From: a bacterium
GTDB taxonomy: Bacteria > Spirochaetota > Spirochaetia > JABEVK01
Assembly: GCA_021782055.1 (NCBI GenBank)
Contig: JAJXVP010000109.1
Coordinates: 1-8,549, forward strand
Reading direction: 5' to 3'
Length of the DNA stretch: 8,549 bases
Below the pieces are notes generated by a model that was not told the DNA's origin, ran no database searches, and worked only from the letters and a program-made list of their open reading frames with translations. A program made the translations under genes and the position numbers. Positions 1-6,469 of this stretch are shown here, piece by piece (positions within the stretch are counted from its first letter, which is position 1; every line of letters starts with the position of its first letter).

Positions 1-502
1 ACGCGGCGGCTATCCACGCTCCGGCAAAAATCACCGAAACCACAAACAACGGCTTTTCGGCCTGTTCATACTTTCGTCGAAACACAATCAGCAGGTGAAG
101 TAAAAAAACAATCGGCACCGACACCCAAGGTGAAACCCCAAAGATCTGAAACCCGATGGCTGCTCCGGTGTATTCGACGATATAACTGACAATGTCGACT
201 ACCGCCATCGGAATGGCTGCTAGAATAGCGATCCGTTTACTGAAGTGCTCGCGGATGAGCTCGCCCAAGCCTTTTCCGGTAACGGCACCTACGCGGCCAG
301 CCACCTCTTGAATCAAAAACAGTGGAACCGTTAGGGCCATAACAAACCAGATGAGTTTGGTCCCATATTGAGCACCGCTCTGCGCCGCAGTAATAACACT
401 GGCGGCATCCACATCGGCTATCATGACCAGCCAAGCCGGACCCCATACTTTAAGAAGGTTCCATAGCCGAAACTTGGCAGATTTCTCGATAGCGACGTTC
501 AT
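1..502 (-). CDS. NRAMP-family divalent metal transporter, atypical TM1 motif, partial (C-terminus off window)
   Basis: Translation of the minus strand from ATG at 502 gives 167 residues with no stop before the window edge; NRAMP proteins usually have about 400 or more residues. The start is preceded by AAGGAG (514-509). Residues 20-49 carry the family's first-helix pattern, with GPAWLVMIAD at 21-30 followed by a Gln-Ser-Gly-Ala-Gln-Tyr-Gly stretch at 41-47. Further hydrophobic segments lie near 50-67, 92-115, 125-141 and from 151 on. NRAMP carriers import Mn2+, Fe2+ or related ions with protons through the inner membrane, using an Asp and an Asn of a DPGN motif in helix 1. Here the aligned residues are D32-A33-A34-S35, so the Asp is kept and the Asn is Ser. 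That recalls the divergent branch that includes NRAMP-related magnesium transporters; the exact substrate is an inference. The helix 6 metal-site motif lies outside the window. Family assignment is secure, substrate is not. Confidence 0.85.
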   Translation of the reverse strand, partial: MNVAIEKSAKFRLWNLLKVWGPAWLVMIADVDAASVITAAQSGAQYGTKLIWFVMALTVPLFLIQEVAGRVGAVTGKGLGELIREHFSKRIAILAAIPMAVVDIVSYIVEYTGAAIGFQIFGVSPWVSVPIVFLLHLLIVFRRKYEQAEKPLFVVSVIFAGAWIAAA

Positions 503-508
503 CACCCA

Positions 509-523
509 CTCCTTGTGTCAAGG
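509..523 (-). promoter_or_regulatory. Ribosome binding site of the NRAMP gene inside a small inverted repeat
   Basis: On the minus strand AAGGAG lies 6 nt before the ATG. Immediately upstream, CCTTG (523-519) and CAAGG (515-511) form a perfect 5-bp inverted repeat with a 3-nt loop, so folding would pair the AAGG part of the ribosome binding site. The site itself is clear. Control of translation by this stem is an inference, and a 5-bp stem is only marginally stable. Confidence 0.5.
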
Positions 524-527
524 TAAC

Positions 528-547
528 ACCAAAGCGCCCCGCTTGGT
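528..547 (-). repeat. Imperfect inverted repeat upstream of the NRAMP gene
   Basis: The arms ACCAAAGCG (528-536) and CGCTTGGT (540-547) are complementary over 8 bp with one bulged A and a 3-nt loop. On the minus strand this would be a GC-containing hairpin about 25 nt before the transporter start, next to the stem that overlaps its ribosome binding site. No T-run follows it in either direction, so it is not an intrinsic terminator. It could be a leader structure or a protein-binding site. Confidence 0.4.
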
Positions 548-551
548 CAAG

Positions 552-569
552 AGTTAATCTTGATTAACT
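552..569. promoter_or_regulatory. Perfect 7-bp palindrome, candidate operator between the NRAMP and lipoprotein genes
   Basis: AGTTAAT (552-558) and ATTAACT (563-569) are perfect inverted repeats around CTTG. A second, overlapping repeat TCAAGA/TCTTGA (547-552/558-563) shares the same centre region. The TTAAT-N4-ATTAA core has the spacing of FNR-type sites (TTGAT-N4-ATCAA), with one change per half. It lies 10 bp upstream of the -35 element of the promoter at 579-607 and 50 bp upstream of the transporter start, so one regulator could act on both genes. The symmetry is seen directly; the regulator is unknown. Confidence 0.45.
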
Positions 570-578
570 TTAACATTC

Positions 579-607
579 TGGATATCTGAGTCTCCCAGTG
601 CTATACT
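579..607 (+). promoter_or_regulatory. Sigma70-type extended -10 promoter of the lipoprotein/barrel unit
   Basis: TGGATA (579-584, 4 of 6 matches to TTGACA) is followed after 17 bp by TATACT (602-607, 5 of 6 matches to TATAAT). TGC directly before the -10 box supplies an extended -10 TGn. The transcript would start near 614, giving a leader of about 38 nt to the ATG at 652. This is the best promoter match in the window. Confidence 0.6.
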
Positions 608-639
608 GTTTGTATCCGAAAGGCCTTGGGGTCGGGGAT

Positions 640-645
640 AAGGAG
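640..645 (+). promoter_or_regulatory. Ribosome binding site that fixes the lipoprotein start
   Basis: AAGGAG lies 6 nt before ATG at 652. An in-frame GTG at 598 lies upstream of the predicted transcript start and has no such site. Only the 652 start puts the charged residues and hydrophobic stretch directly before the lipobox Cys. Confidence 0.8.
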
Positions 646-651
646 AACGTC

Positions 652-3222
652 ATGGCTCTCAAGCGACGCATTATTTACGCCCTGGGCGCTTTGGGCCTTT
701 TCGCCTCTTGCTCTTCGCCAGTTTCGTCCGTCACCATCAAAGCCAAACCAACGGTGTACGCCTCGTTGGGTCAGTACAGCTATCAGGTTTCAAGCTACAT
801 CACCCCCAGCAAGATCGAATCGTTGATGGGCAACCCCACGGGGTTGTCGGTTTACAACTATCAGCCTACCCCGACTGGCTCGGGCACAGTACCCCAAGAG
901 TACCTCTTTCACTACCCCCTGCTTTCGGTTCCGTTGAACGTGGGTAACAATTTGACAAACCTCAACCTCGCGAGCCAGATCAATACCAGCATTCCGGCTC
1001 AAAGCTTTACCATTCCCGCGATCAACCAGACGGTTAACGTCCCGGCCACCTTCGATGTGAATGCGGTGCTGAGGCAGGCCGTCAACAGCGGTTTGACTGC
1101 CCAGACGGCAACCATAGGGGAAACTGGCCTAGCTTCACCACCACCGGTCACAGTCCCAGTCCCCTTAAGTATTTCGTCGTTCAGCACGGTAACCGTGGCT
1201 ACCGGTTCGCTAAACTTGACCTTTGGGGCGGTCAGCGGCGCAACCTCGGGTTTTACCCTCACCTTAACCCAAGTTGCCCTGGTTGCCGGTGGCCAAACCC
1301 TCAGTAGCACGGCCTCGAGCCTCAATTTATTGACCGGCGGGACGGCAACCTTGCCCTTTGCGGCCTCTACAACTCTGCCCAGTTCGTTTAATGTGGTATT
1401 GACCATTACCACGTCGGGCGGTACCACAGGGCACCAAGATACTTTTACCCTGCAAGCCTCGTTATCGAATGACTTTACCATTTCGTCAGCTAGCGGGGTA
1501 AATTTTTCAACCTCGGTCCCGGTCCCCGCCACTTCCATTCCTTTTAACTCAGCGAGCAACTTCGTCAGTGCCACGGTTGCACCTTCGCAAGGTCAGGTGG
1601 TTATCACCCCCGGGGCCTTGCCTTCAGCTTGGACCGGCTTTACACAAAGCACGGCGGTCAGTATTTCGCAGACGGGTGGCTTAAACCTGAATCAAAGCGG
1701 CAGTGGACCCCTAACCTTGGACCTCTCGAACCAAACTATCAGCGCCAGCACCATCAGACTTAGCGGATCCACCGCCGTCAAAGCGGTCAATGCGACAATT
1801 TCGGGGCTTAGCGGGCCCATCACGTTAACCAGCAGTGCCGCGATCACCGTTGGTCAATTTTCTAGCGTCATTGTCAAACCCGGATCGTCCTTTACCCCTA
1901 GCACCACCCTCAACTACAACCTGCAAACCAGCCTCAGCGCCCAGCAGTTCCAAATGTGGCAATGGGTGAACTGGATCAACTTTACCAGCCTAGGCTTTAC
2001 CTTGAGTTTCACCAACAACCTCCCCGCTGGTAACGATATGAACATGACGATCAACTCGCAAGCCTTTGGCTTGTCTCAAACACAAACCTTGACTTCGAGC
2101 CAAACGACGACGGCGAGCTTTTTAAGCGGCAGCACCACCACGCCGTACCAGTACGTTCCCTCACACAACTATGGGGCCGGGGCTTGGGTGATCGACCTTG
2201 CCGTCACCCTACAACCCAAAAGCTGGAATGCCGCGACAGGGGAACTCACCCTTTATAACATCACACCCGGCTCAACACTCAACTTTTCAGCCACCTTGAC
2301 ACCGGTAACGACTTGGAGCCAAGTGAATATAAGCCCGCCAGCCTCGGGGTTCAGCGGTACCTACCCCACCAGCGGCAGTGTGGACCTTAGCGGTTTAACC
2401 AAATACCTGGGGAGCAATTTTACCTTCCCCACCCTCCCTGCCTATGTCTACCTGAGCGGGATTGACCCCACAAAAATCTCAGGGATGAGCGCTACCGTGA
2501 CGGCAGACTACACCAACAGCGGTGTCCTGACGACGACCTATTTGTTGGGGACCTCAACTACTCCCAGTGGCATTACCATGTTGTCCTCGCCACCGACCTT
2601 TCCGCCCGACGGCAGTACGGTGACCAGTTATCCCCAACCGGTTAGTGCCACAATTAGTGACCTAAGCCCCCCTTTCAATGCCAAACCCACCGACTTGGTG
2701 CTAAAATACGACCTGAGCATGGGTAGCATCACCCTGACCCCCAGCGACTTAACCGGCACGTCTGGCACAACGCTTGAGGTGGACATAGCCATTCCCTTTC
2801 CGTTGCAGTTTATTATCCCCGCCAGCGGTGCAAGCCTTAGCTTTAACAGCGGGACCTCGGACTTCTTTGGCCGCACCAGCCCCACCAGCAACACTGTCAA
2901 TAACCTTCTTGGCCAGCTGACTTCGGTAACACTAGCCCTCAACCTAGACAACACGAGCGGACTAACTGGTTCAGCGGTGTTTTCGGACAGTTCGGGTTTT
3001 TCGAAATCCTTGACCCTGGCGACCGGGCTGAGCACCGTACAGTTACAACTCACGCCAGCCGATATCTCTCATATCATAAACACGATTCCGTTTGCCCCTT
3101 CGCTTCAGGTAACCCTGAACCCCAGTGGTACAGCCGAAACCGTGACGCTACCCGCCCACGGAATTTCGGGTACGGCTTCAGTAACGGCAGTAGCCGATGT
3201 TAATCTGACTTACAACTTTTAA
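652..3222 (+). CDS. Large Ser/Thr-rich lipoprotein of unknown function (probable beta-sandwich protein)
   Basis: The 856-residue product begins with a lipoprotein signal: KRR at 4-6, a hydrophobic core, then LFASC with the Cys at 20. Phe at -3 of the lipobox departs from the usual Leu but is tolerated in spirochaetes. Cys20 is the only Cys seen in the whole protein. The mature part is very rich in Ser, Thr, Gly and Asn, with alternating polar and hydrophobic residues typical of beta strands and no transmembrane helix. Local landmarks are IPAQSFTIP near 114, an aromatic WQWVNWINF patch near 440-450, LVLKYDLSMG near 683-692, and a SDFFGRTSP turn near 736. The chain ends in an aromatic residue (YNF). 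I recognise no catalytic motif or named domain. The next gene, 11 bp downstream, encodes a probable outer-membrane barrel, so the two likely act together at the outer membrane. It could be a surface or periplasmic partner of the barrel, an adhesin, or a structural protein. The gene call is firm; the function is unknown. Confidence 0.85.
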   Translation: MALKRRIIYALGALGLFASCSSPVSSVTIKAKPTVYASLGQYSYQVSSYITPSKIESLMGNPTGLSVYNYQPTPTGSGTVPQEYLFHYPLLSVPLNVGNNLTNLNLASQINTSIPAQSFTIPAINQTVNVPATFDVNAVLRQAVNSGLTAQTATIGETGLASPPPVTVPVPLSISSFSTVTVATGSLNLTFGAVSGATSGFTLTLTQVALVAGGQTLSSTASSLNLLTGGTATLPFAASTTLPSSFNVVLTITTSGGTTGHQDTFTLQASLSNDFTISSASGVNFSTSVPVPATSIPFNSASNFVSATVAPSQGQVVITPGALPSAWTGFTQSTAVSISQTGGLNLNQSGSGPLTLDLSNQTISASTIRLSGSTAVKAVNATISGLSGPITLTSSAAITVGQFSSVIVKPGSSFTPSTTLNYNLQTSLSAQQFQMWQWVNWINFTSLGFTLSFTNNLPAGNDMNMTINSQAFGLSQTQTLTSSQTTTASFLSGSTTTPYQYVPSHNYGAGAWVIDLAVTLQPKSWNAATGELTLYNITPGSTLNFSATLTPVTTWSQVNISPPASGFSGTYPTSGSVDLSGLTKYLGSNFTFPTLPAYVYLSGIDPTKISGMSATVTADYTNSGVLTTTYLLGTSTTPSGITMLSSPPTFPPDGSTVTSYPQPVSATISDLSPPFNAKPTDLVLKYDLSMGSITLTPSDLTGTSGTTLEVDIAIPFPLQFIIPASGASLSFNSGTSDFFGRTSPTSNTVNNLLGQLTSVTLALNLDNTSGLTGSAVFSDSSGFSKSLTLATGLSTVQLQLTPADISHIINTIPFAPSLQVTLNPSGTAETVTLPAHGISGTASVTAVADVNLTYNF

Positions 3223-3233
3223 AGGGACGCCGC

Positions 3234-4454
3234 ATGAAAACCTTTTTTCTGAACGCCTTGTTCTTGTTGCTCATGCTTGCCCCGGCGTCCTTGTGGGCGG
3301 ACTGGCCCGACCGTGTTTTTGAAATCTCGGTGTTCAACGAAGCTCGACTCAGTAACAACTACTTTCCGGTAACCGCGTTCTTTAATAACCCTTTGGTCGT
3401 CGATTTGAACAATATGGCTCAAGCCCTCACCGCCGAGGGGCTTGTGATCTCGGCTTCTGCCAGCAACCGCATTGAGATCAACCTGGCTCCCTCCCCTCAG
3501 TTCAAAGCTGGCCTTTTTTGGGGTTCAGAAATCTATGGTTTTACCACAGTACCCGATGCGCTTATTGCCTTATTGGCAAACGGGACGGGAGCCTCGGGGT
3601 CAACCAACACTGGGGCTTGGAACCCTCAAAACTTTAAAGGCGATGTCTTTGCCGATATGGGCGCCTGGGCTGGGTTTCATTGGGGAAAGTGGCATCTCAC
3701 CGTACGACCAGCCTACTATATTCCGCTGTTACACATTGACGATATTAACGCCTCGTATACGGTAAGCACGTCGCCGTTAACAGGCACCACCGCTACAACG
3801 CAAGCGAGCATTCCTATTTATAGTGTGATTCCGTTGCCCAACTCGTCGACAGCCGGCACTTATTCGCCCCTGAGTTCTGTGTCAGTGGGGCAAATTCTTA
3901 GCTCGGGCGGCATCGACCTCTCGGCAGACTTGCAGTATGAGCTATTCCCTTGGTTAACCCTGGGGGGACGTGTAGTGAACTTTCCTATTCAACAGGCCCG
4001 TCTTGATCAAGGCTCGATTTTACAAGCCACCGAAACCGTAACGACCGTAGACCCGTCGACCAACTCGGGGAATCCCTTTAAAACCACCTCGACAAGCTCC
4101 TGGACCCAAACCTTGGGGACGATCAGTGTAATTCGCCCGTTTGAAGCACGGGCAGTAGTTTCGTTGTACCCGTTCAGTGACCCCTGGTTGTCCTTCACCC
4201 CCAGTCTTGGGGTAGGGGTCTGGAACGGCGTTTACCTCAACGGCGGTCTTAACATGGTCATAGACGGTCGCCATTGGGCCCACCTGAGTTTTAACTCCGA
4301 CTACCAGTATGGCTTATGGAGTCAGACCGTAGGTTTGGGCCTCAATGTTCGTCTGTTTGAAGTGGATTTAGCGGTGGGAGGCACCTCTACCGACTTTGTC
4401 CAAAGCTTCACGGACGGCGTCATGGCCGCCGTTGACGTGAAGCTAGGCTTTTAA
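3234..4454 (+). CDS. Probable outer-membrane beta-barrel protein, unknown function
   Basis: The product has 406 residues. Residues 1-22 are a Sec signal peptide: Lys2, a Leu/Phe core, and cleavage probably after ASLWA at 22 or after APA at 18. The mature chain has short alternating strands such as WLTLGGRVV, EARAVVSLYPF, GLGLNVRLFEVDLAV and a final MAAVDVKLGF. The terminal Phe and alternating residues match the C-terminal signal recognised by the BAM machinery. No Cys and no transmembrane helix are seen after the signal. The pattern recalls uncharacterised barrel-like families of spirochaetes (for example DUF5723-type proteins), but I cannot confirm membership. The ATG at 3234 follows the upstream stop by 11 bp, with a modest AAAGGGA ribosome binding site, so it is read from the same message as the lipoprotein. 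A pore, anchor or export role with the lipoprotein is an inference. Confidence 0.8.
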   Translation: MKTFFLNALFLLLMLAPASLWADWPDRVFEISVFNEARLSNNYFPVTAFFNNPLVVDLNNMAQALTAEGLVISASASNRIEINLAPSPQFKAGLFWGSEIYGFTTVPDALIALLANGTGASGSTNTGAWNPQNFKGDVFADMGAWAGFHWGKWHLTVRPAYYIPLLHIDDINASYTVSTSPLTGTTATTQASIPIYSVIPLPNSSTAGTYSPLSSVSVGQILSSGGIDLSADLQYELFPWLTLGGRVVNFPIQQARLDQGSILQATETVTTVDPSTNSGNPFKTTSTSSWTQTLGTISVIRPFEARAVVSLYPFSDPWLSFTPSLGVGVWNGVYLNGGLNMVIDGRHWAHLSFNSDYQYGLWSQTVGLGLNVRLFEVDLAVGGTSTDFVQSFTDGVMAAVDVKLGF

Positions 4455-4481
4455 CGAAAGCTCGTCTCTATTTTGGGTTAT

Positions 4482-5843
4482 TTACGGTTGCACCGCTTTG
4501 AGAACCGCCGACTCGAAGGTGCGGCTTACCCGCCCATAGAGCTTAAAGTCACCGTAGTCATCCCAAAGTGCCATCGAGATTCCATCGGCCCGGGCAAGCT
4601 GAGTCACCTGGGTATACCAAGCGATGCGCGAGGTCGGGTCGGTACTCATCCCATTGTACTGGTGGGTCACACCGTATTCCCCCATATACAAGGGAACGTT
4701 GTTTTGCTTACCCCACGCGGCGGCAATATCCAGCTGTGCTTTCATCGAAGCGATATCGTCTGATGAACCCCAAGTTCCTGACGACTGTCCGGCAAACGAC
4801 CAGGGGTTGTAGTTGTGGAACGTGGCGATCAGGTACGGACCACCGGCGGCTGAGTCGACCGGTAACGAGAAGGTTCCGCCAACCAACGACGATAACGAGT
4901 TCCATTGGTTTGCCCCCACAATCACCACACGAGTGGGGTCGTATTTGCGGATGATATTCAAAATATCCTGGTTGAGCACTTTTAAATCGGCATTCGTCAT
5001 GCCACCGGTTGAGCTACCCGCAGGCGGTTGCGGTTCGTTCAAAATTTCAAAGACGAGCTGAGGAGGCCAACCAGCAAAATGCTGGGCAATCTGCGTCCAC
5101 AGGGCTTCGAAGCGGGGTAACTGAGCTGTCATCGCCGAACCTGTCAGGGTGCGGATCCAGTTCTCGTGGTGAGCGTTGATCACAACAGTTAAACCCGCAT
5201 CAATGCCCCAGCCAGCAACCTGATCGACCCGAGCCAAAAAGGCGGGGTTGATCGAATAGGGGCTGGTGGCGCTTAAGCGGTCCGAGGGGTTCGACGCCAT
5301 GCCCCAAGTAATGGGAACACGCACCGAGCTGAACCCCAGGTTTTTATAGTCGTCAAAGAAGGTCTTTTGGGCAACCACTCCGTTGGTCCACGAGCCTTCA
5401 TCCCCCGGCCAGGCGTCTAAATCGTTGCCGAGGTTGATTCCAGTTCCCAACCAGGAATTCACCTGAGCTGCCGAGGGCACGGTGGTGTTCACGGTTACCG
5501 TATAGGTTGACCCATCAGAGACCTTATAGGTCACCGGCGCTGAAAAGTCCTGAGCCCCGCTGGGCGACACGGTGAGTCCGGTCGCGGTGGTAATCGAGGG
5601 GGTCAGGCTGGTGACACTGGTACCTGGGGGCAGGTACAGGGTCACGGCATGGGTGAAGCGGTTTACCACCGCCCGATAGTTAACACTCTGCACATTCACC
5701 GAAAAGCTGACAAGGCTTTCGGGAAGTGGACTAGCCCCCGTCACAGGGACATACGAGTCCGCCACAGAATGAGACGAGGCTGTCACCGTCGAACAGGCGG
5801 TAACCAGCCAAACCAATGATAACGCCAACAAGATATGTTTCAT
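4482..5843 (-). CDS. Glycoside hydrolase family 5 lipoprotein (probable endo-beta-glucanase)
   Basis: The product has 453 residues. Residues 1-17 are a lipoprotein signal ending LVTAC, with Cys17 the only Cys. Residues 43-121 form a beta-sandwich module of the DUF5018-like kind (a TLYLPPGTSV stretch, then VTYKVSDGSTYTVTV). From about 128 to the end is a GH5 TIM barrel: GINLGN at 135-140, the conserved Arg175 in SVRVP, HH at 225-226, the acid/base Glu270 in ILNEP, His343 and Tyr345 in FHNY, the nucleophile Glu389 in MGEYG, and Trp427 in ALWDDYG. All expected catalytic residues are present. GH5 enzymes of this style cut beta-1,4-glucans or related beta-glucans and mannans with retention; motif style is nearest to GH5_4-like cellulases, and exact specificity is unproven. 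Lipidation would tether it to an envelope membrane, possibly facing out. It converges with the barrel gene (27 bp between stops). No ribosome binding site lies at normal spacing before ATG 5843; the nearest, AGGAA, ends 19 nt away. Confidence 0.93.
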   Translation of the reverse strand: MKHILLALSLVWLVTACSTVTASSHSVADSYVPVTGASPLPESLVSFSVNVQSVNYRAVVNRFTHAVTLYLPPGTSVTSLTPSITTATGLTVSPSGAQDFSAPVTYKVSDGSTYTVTVNTTVPSAAQVNSWLGTGINLGNDLDAWPGDEGSWTNGVVAQKTFFDDYKNLGFSSVRVPITWGMASNPSDRLSATSPYSINPAFLARVDQVAGWGIDAGLTVVINAHHENWIRTLTGSAMTAQLPRFEALWTQIAQHFAGWPPQLVFEILNEPQPPAGSSTGGMTNADLKVLNQDILNIIRKYDPTRVVIVGANQWNSLSSLVGGTFSLPVDSAAGGPYLIATFHNYNPWSFAGQSSGTWGSSDDIASMKAQLDIAAAWGKQNNVPLYMGEYGVTHQYNGMSTDPTSRIAWYTQVTQLARADGISMALWDDYGDFKLYGRVSRTFESAVLKAVQP

Positions 5844-5849
5844 AAAAGG

Positions 5850-5878
5850 ATTGTAAATCGATTTCCTAAAGTTGACCA
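5850..5878 (-). promoter_or_regulatory. Candidate promoter of the GH5 gene, with possible leaderless start
   Basis: On the minus strand TGGTCA (5878-5873, 4 of 6 matches) precedes TACAAT (5855-5850, 5 of 6 matches) by 17 bp. Transcription would begin 7 bases after the -10 box, exactly at the A of the GH5 ATG (5843). That agrees with the lack of a usable ribosome binding site. The gene might instead be read from the upstream kinase/YdeI message, since no terminator is visible in the 47-bp gap. Confidence 0.4.
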
Positions 5879-5890
5879 GCAGAATTTTTT

Positions 5891-6469
5891 CTAATCGTTG
5901 AGGCCCTTGCCGGCCAAAATCCGCTCGCGGTGCTTCTCGATGCGGGCAAGCCTGGTCTTGGCTTGCTTAGGTTCGCCAAAGTGCAACAAGTACGCCCGTT
6001 GACGCCCGGGGGTCAGGGCATGAAAGGCCTCGACAAACGCAGGGTCCGAATCCCATTGGTCTTGCAACTCGTCAGGAACAGGAAAGTCAGCCGTGGGTTT
6101 AAAGGCGACCTTTTGCCCCGACCTTTCGACGGCAACGGCTTCACGAAGGTAAGCTTTGAGCACTTCTTGCCGCGAAGCGATCTCGTCAAGGCTAGTGAAC
6201 CGAATTTGACGGCTAGCCTGAACATTCTCGGTTTGAATGATCAGCAGGTTCTCAGGATCTTGCATCAAGGCCCCTTTAAAAAACAGCAAGGCACAGTACT
6301 CTTTAAAGCCGTGAATCAAAACTATATTTCGGTCGTTGAGCGTGTAACAAGGTTGGCCCCATTTAATAGTCTCGTCCAGGCCGCTCGACAGTGCGAGTTG
6401 GCGCAACAGGGCAAACTCGGCTGTCCAACGGCCGGCTTGCTCGATCAAAGCTTCGACAGCGGGATTCAT
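5891..6469 (-). CDS. YdeI-family protein (DUF1801 plus YdeI/OmpD-associated C-terminal domain)
   Basis: The product has 192 residues, the usual length for Bacillus YdeI-type proteins. The N-terminal DUF1801 domain (about 15-115) carries the family signature WGQPCYTL at 37-44, then GFKEYCALLFFKGAL at 54-68 and DPEN at 71-74. The C-terminal part (about 130-190) has the hallmark LTPGRQRAY at 152-160 and a basic helix with KQAKTR and RIEKHRERIL. There is no signal peptide or membrane helix, so it should be cytoplasmic. The biochemical role of the family is not established; related domains are labelled bacteriocin-protection or OmpD-associated on thin evidence. Its ATG overlaps the kinase stop as ATGA, and a strong ribosome binding site lies in the last kinase codons, so its translation is probably coupled to the kinase. 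The link to a kinase is unusual and may be functional or only positional. Confidence 0.9.
   Translation of the reverse strand: MNPAVEALIEQAGRWTAEFALLRQLALSSGLDETIKWGQPCYTLNDRNIVLIHGFKEYCALLFFKGALMQDPENLLIIQTENVQASRQIRFTSLDEIASRQEVLKAYLREAVAVERSGQKVAFKPTADFPVPDELQDQWDSDPAFVEAFHALTPGRQRAYLLHFGEPKQAKTRLARIEKHRERILAGKGLND

Noticed and set aside
503..551. Sigma70 promoter for the NRAMP gene using TTGACC (550-545)
   Set aside because: The -35 match is good, but no acceptable -10 box lies 16-18 bp downstream, and the start would fall at or inside the ribosome binding site.
598..651. Upstream GTG extension of the lipoprotein gene by 18 codons
   Set aside because: It lies before the predicted transcript start, lacks a ribosome binding site, and would put a polar stretch in front of the lipoprotein signal.
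999..1574. 191-codon open frame on the minus strand inside the lipoprotein gene
   Set aside because: It is antisense to a gene with a clear signal peptide and promoter. The Ser/Thr-rich codon use of the real gene leaves few stops on the other strand, and its product shows no recognisable domain.
2628..3053. 141-codon minus-strand open frame inside the lipoprotein gene
   Set aside because: Same situation: an antisense shadow with no signal, motif or spacing to a neighbour.
4440..4470. Possible terminator between the convergent barrel and GH5 genes
   Set aside because: GCTTT/AAAGC (4447-4451/4457-4461) forms only a 5-bp AT-rich stem across the stop codon, with no adjacent T-run. I do not call it a terminator.
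5879..5893. A/T run after the YdeI stop as a terminator
   Set aside because: AGAA/TTCT around a T-run gives only a 4-bp AT stem and no GC-rich hairpin, so termination there is not supported.
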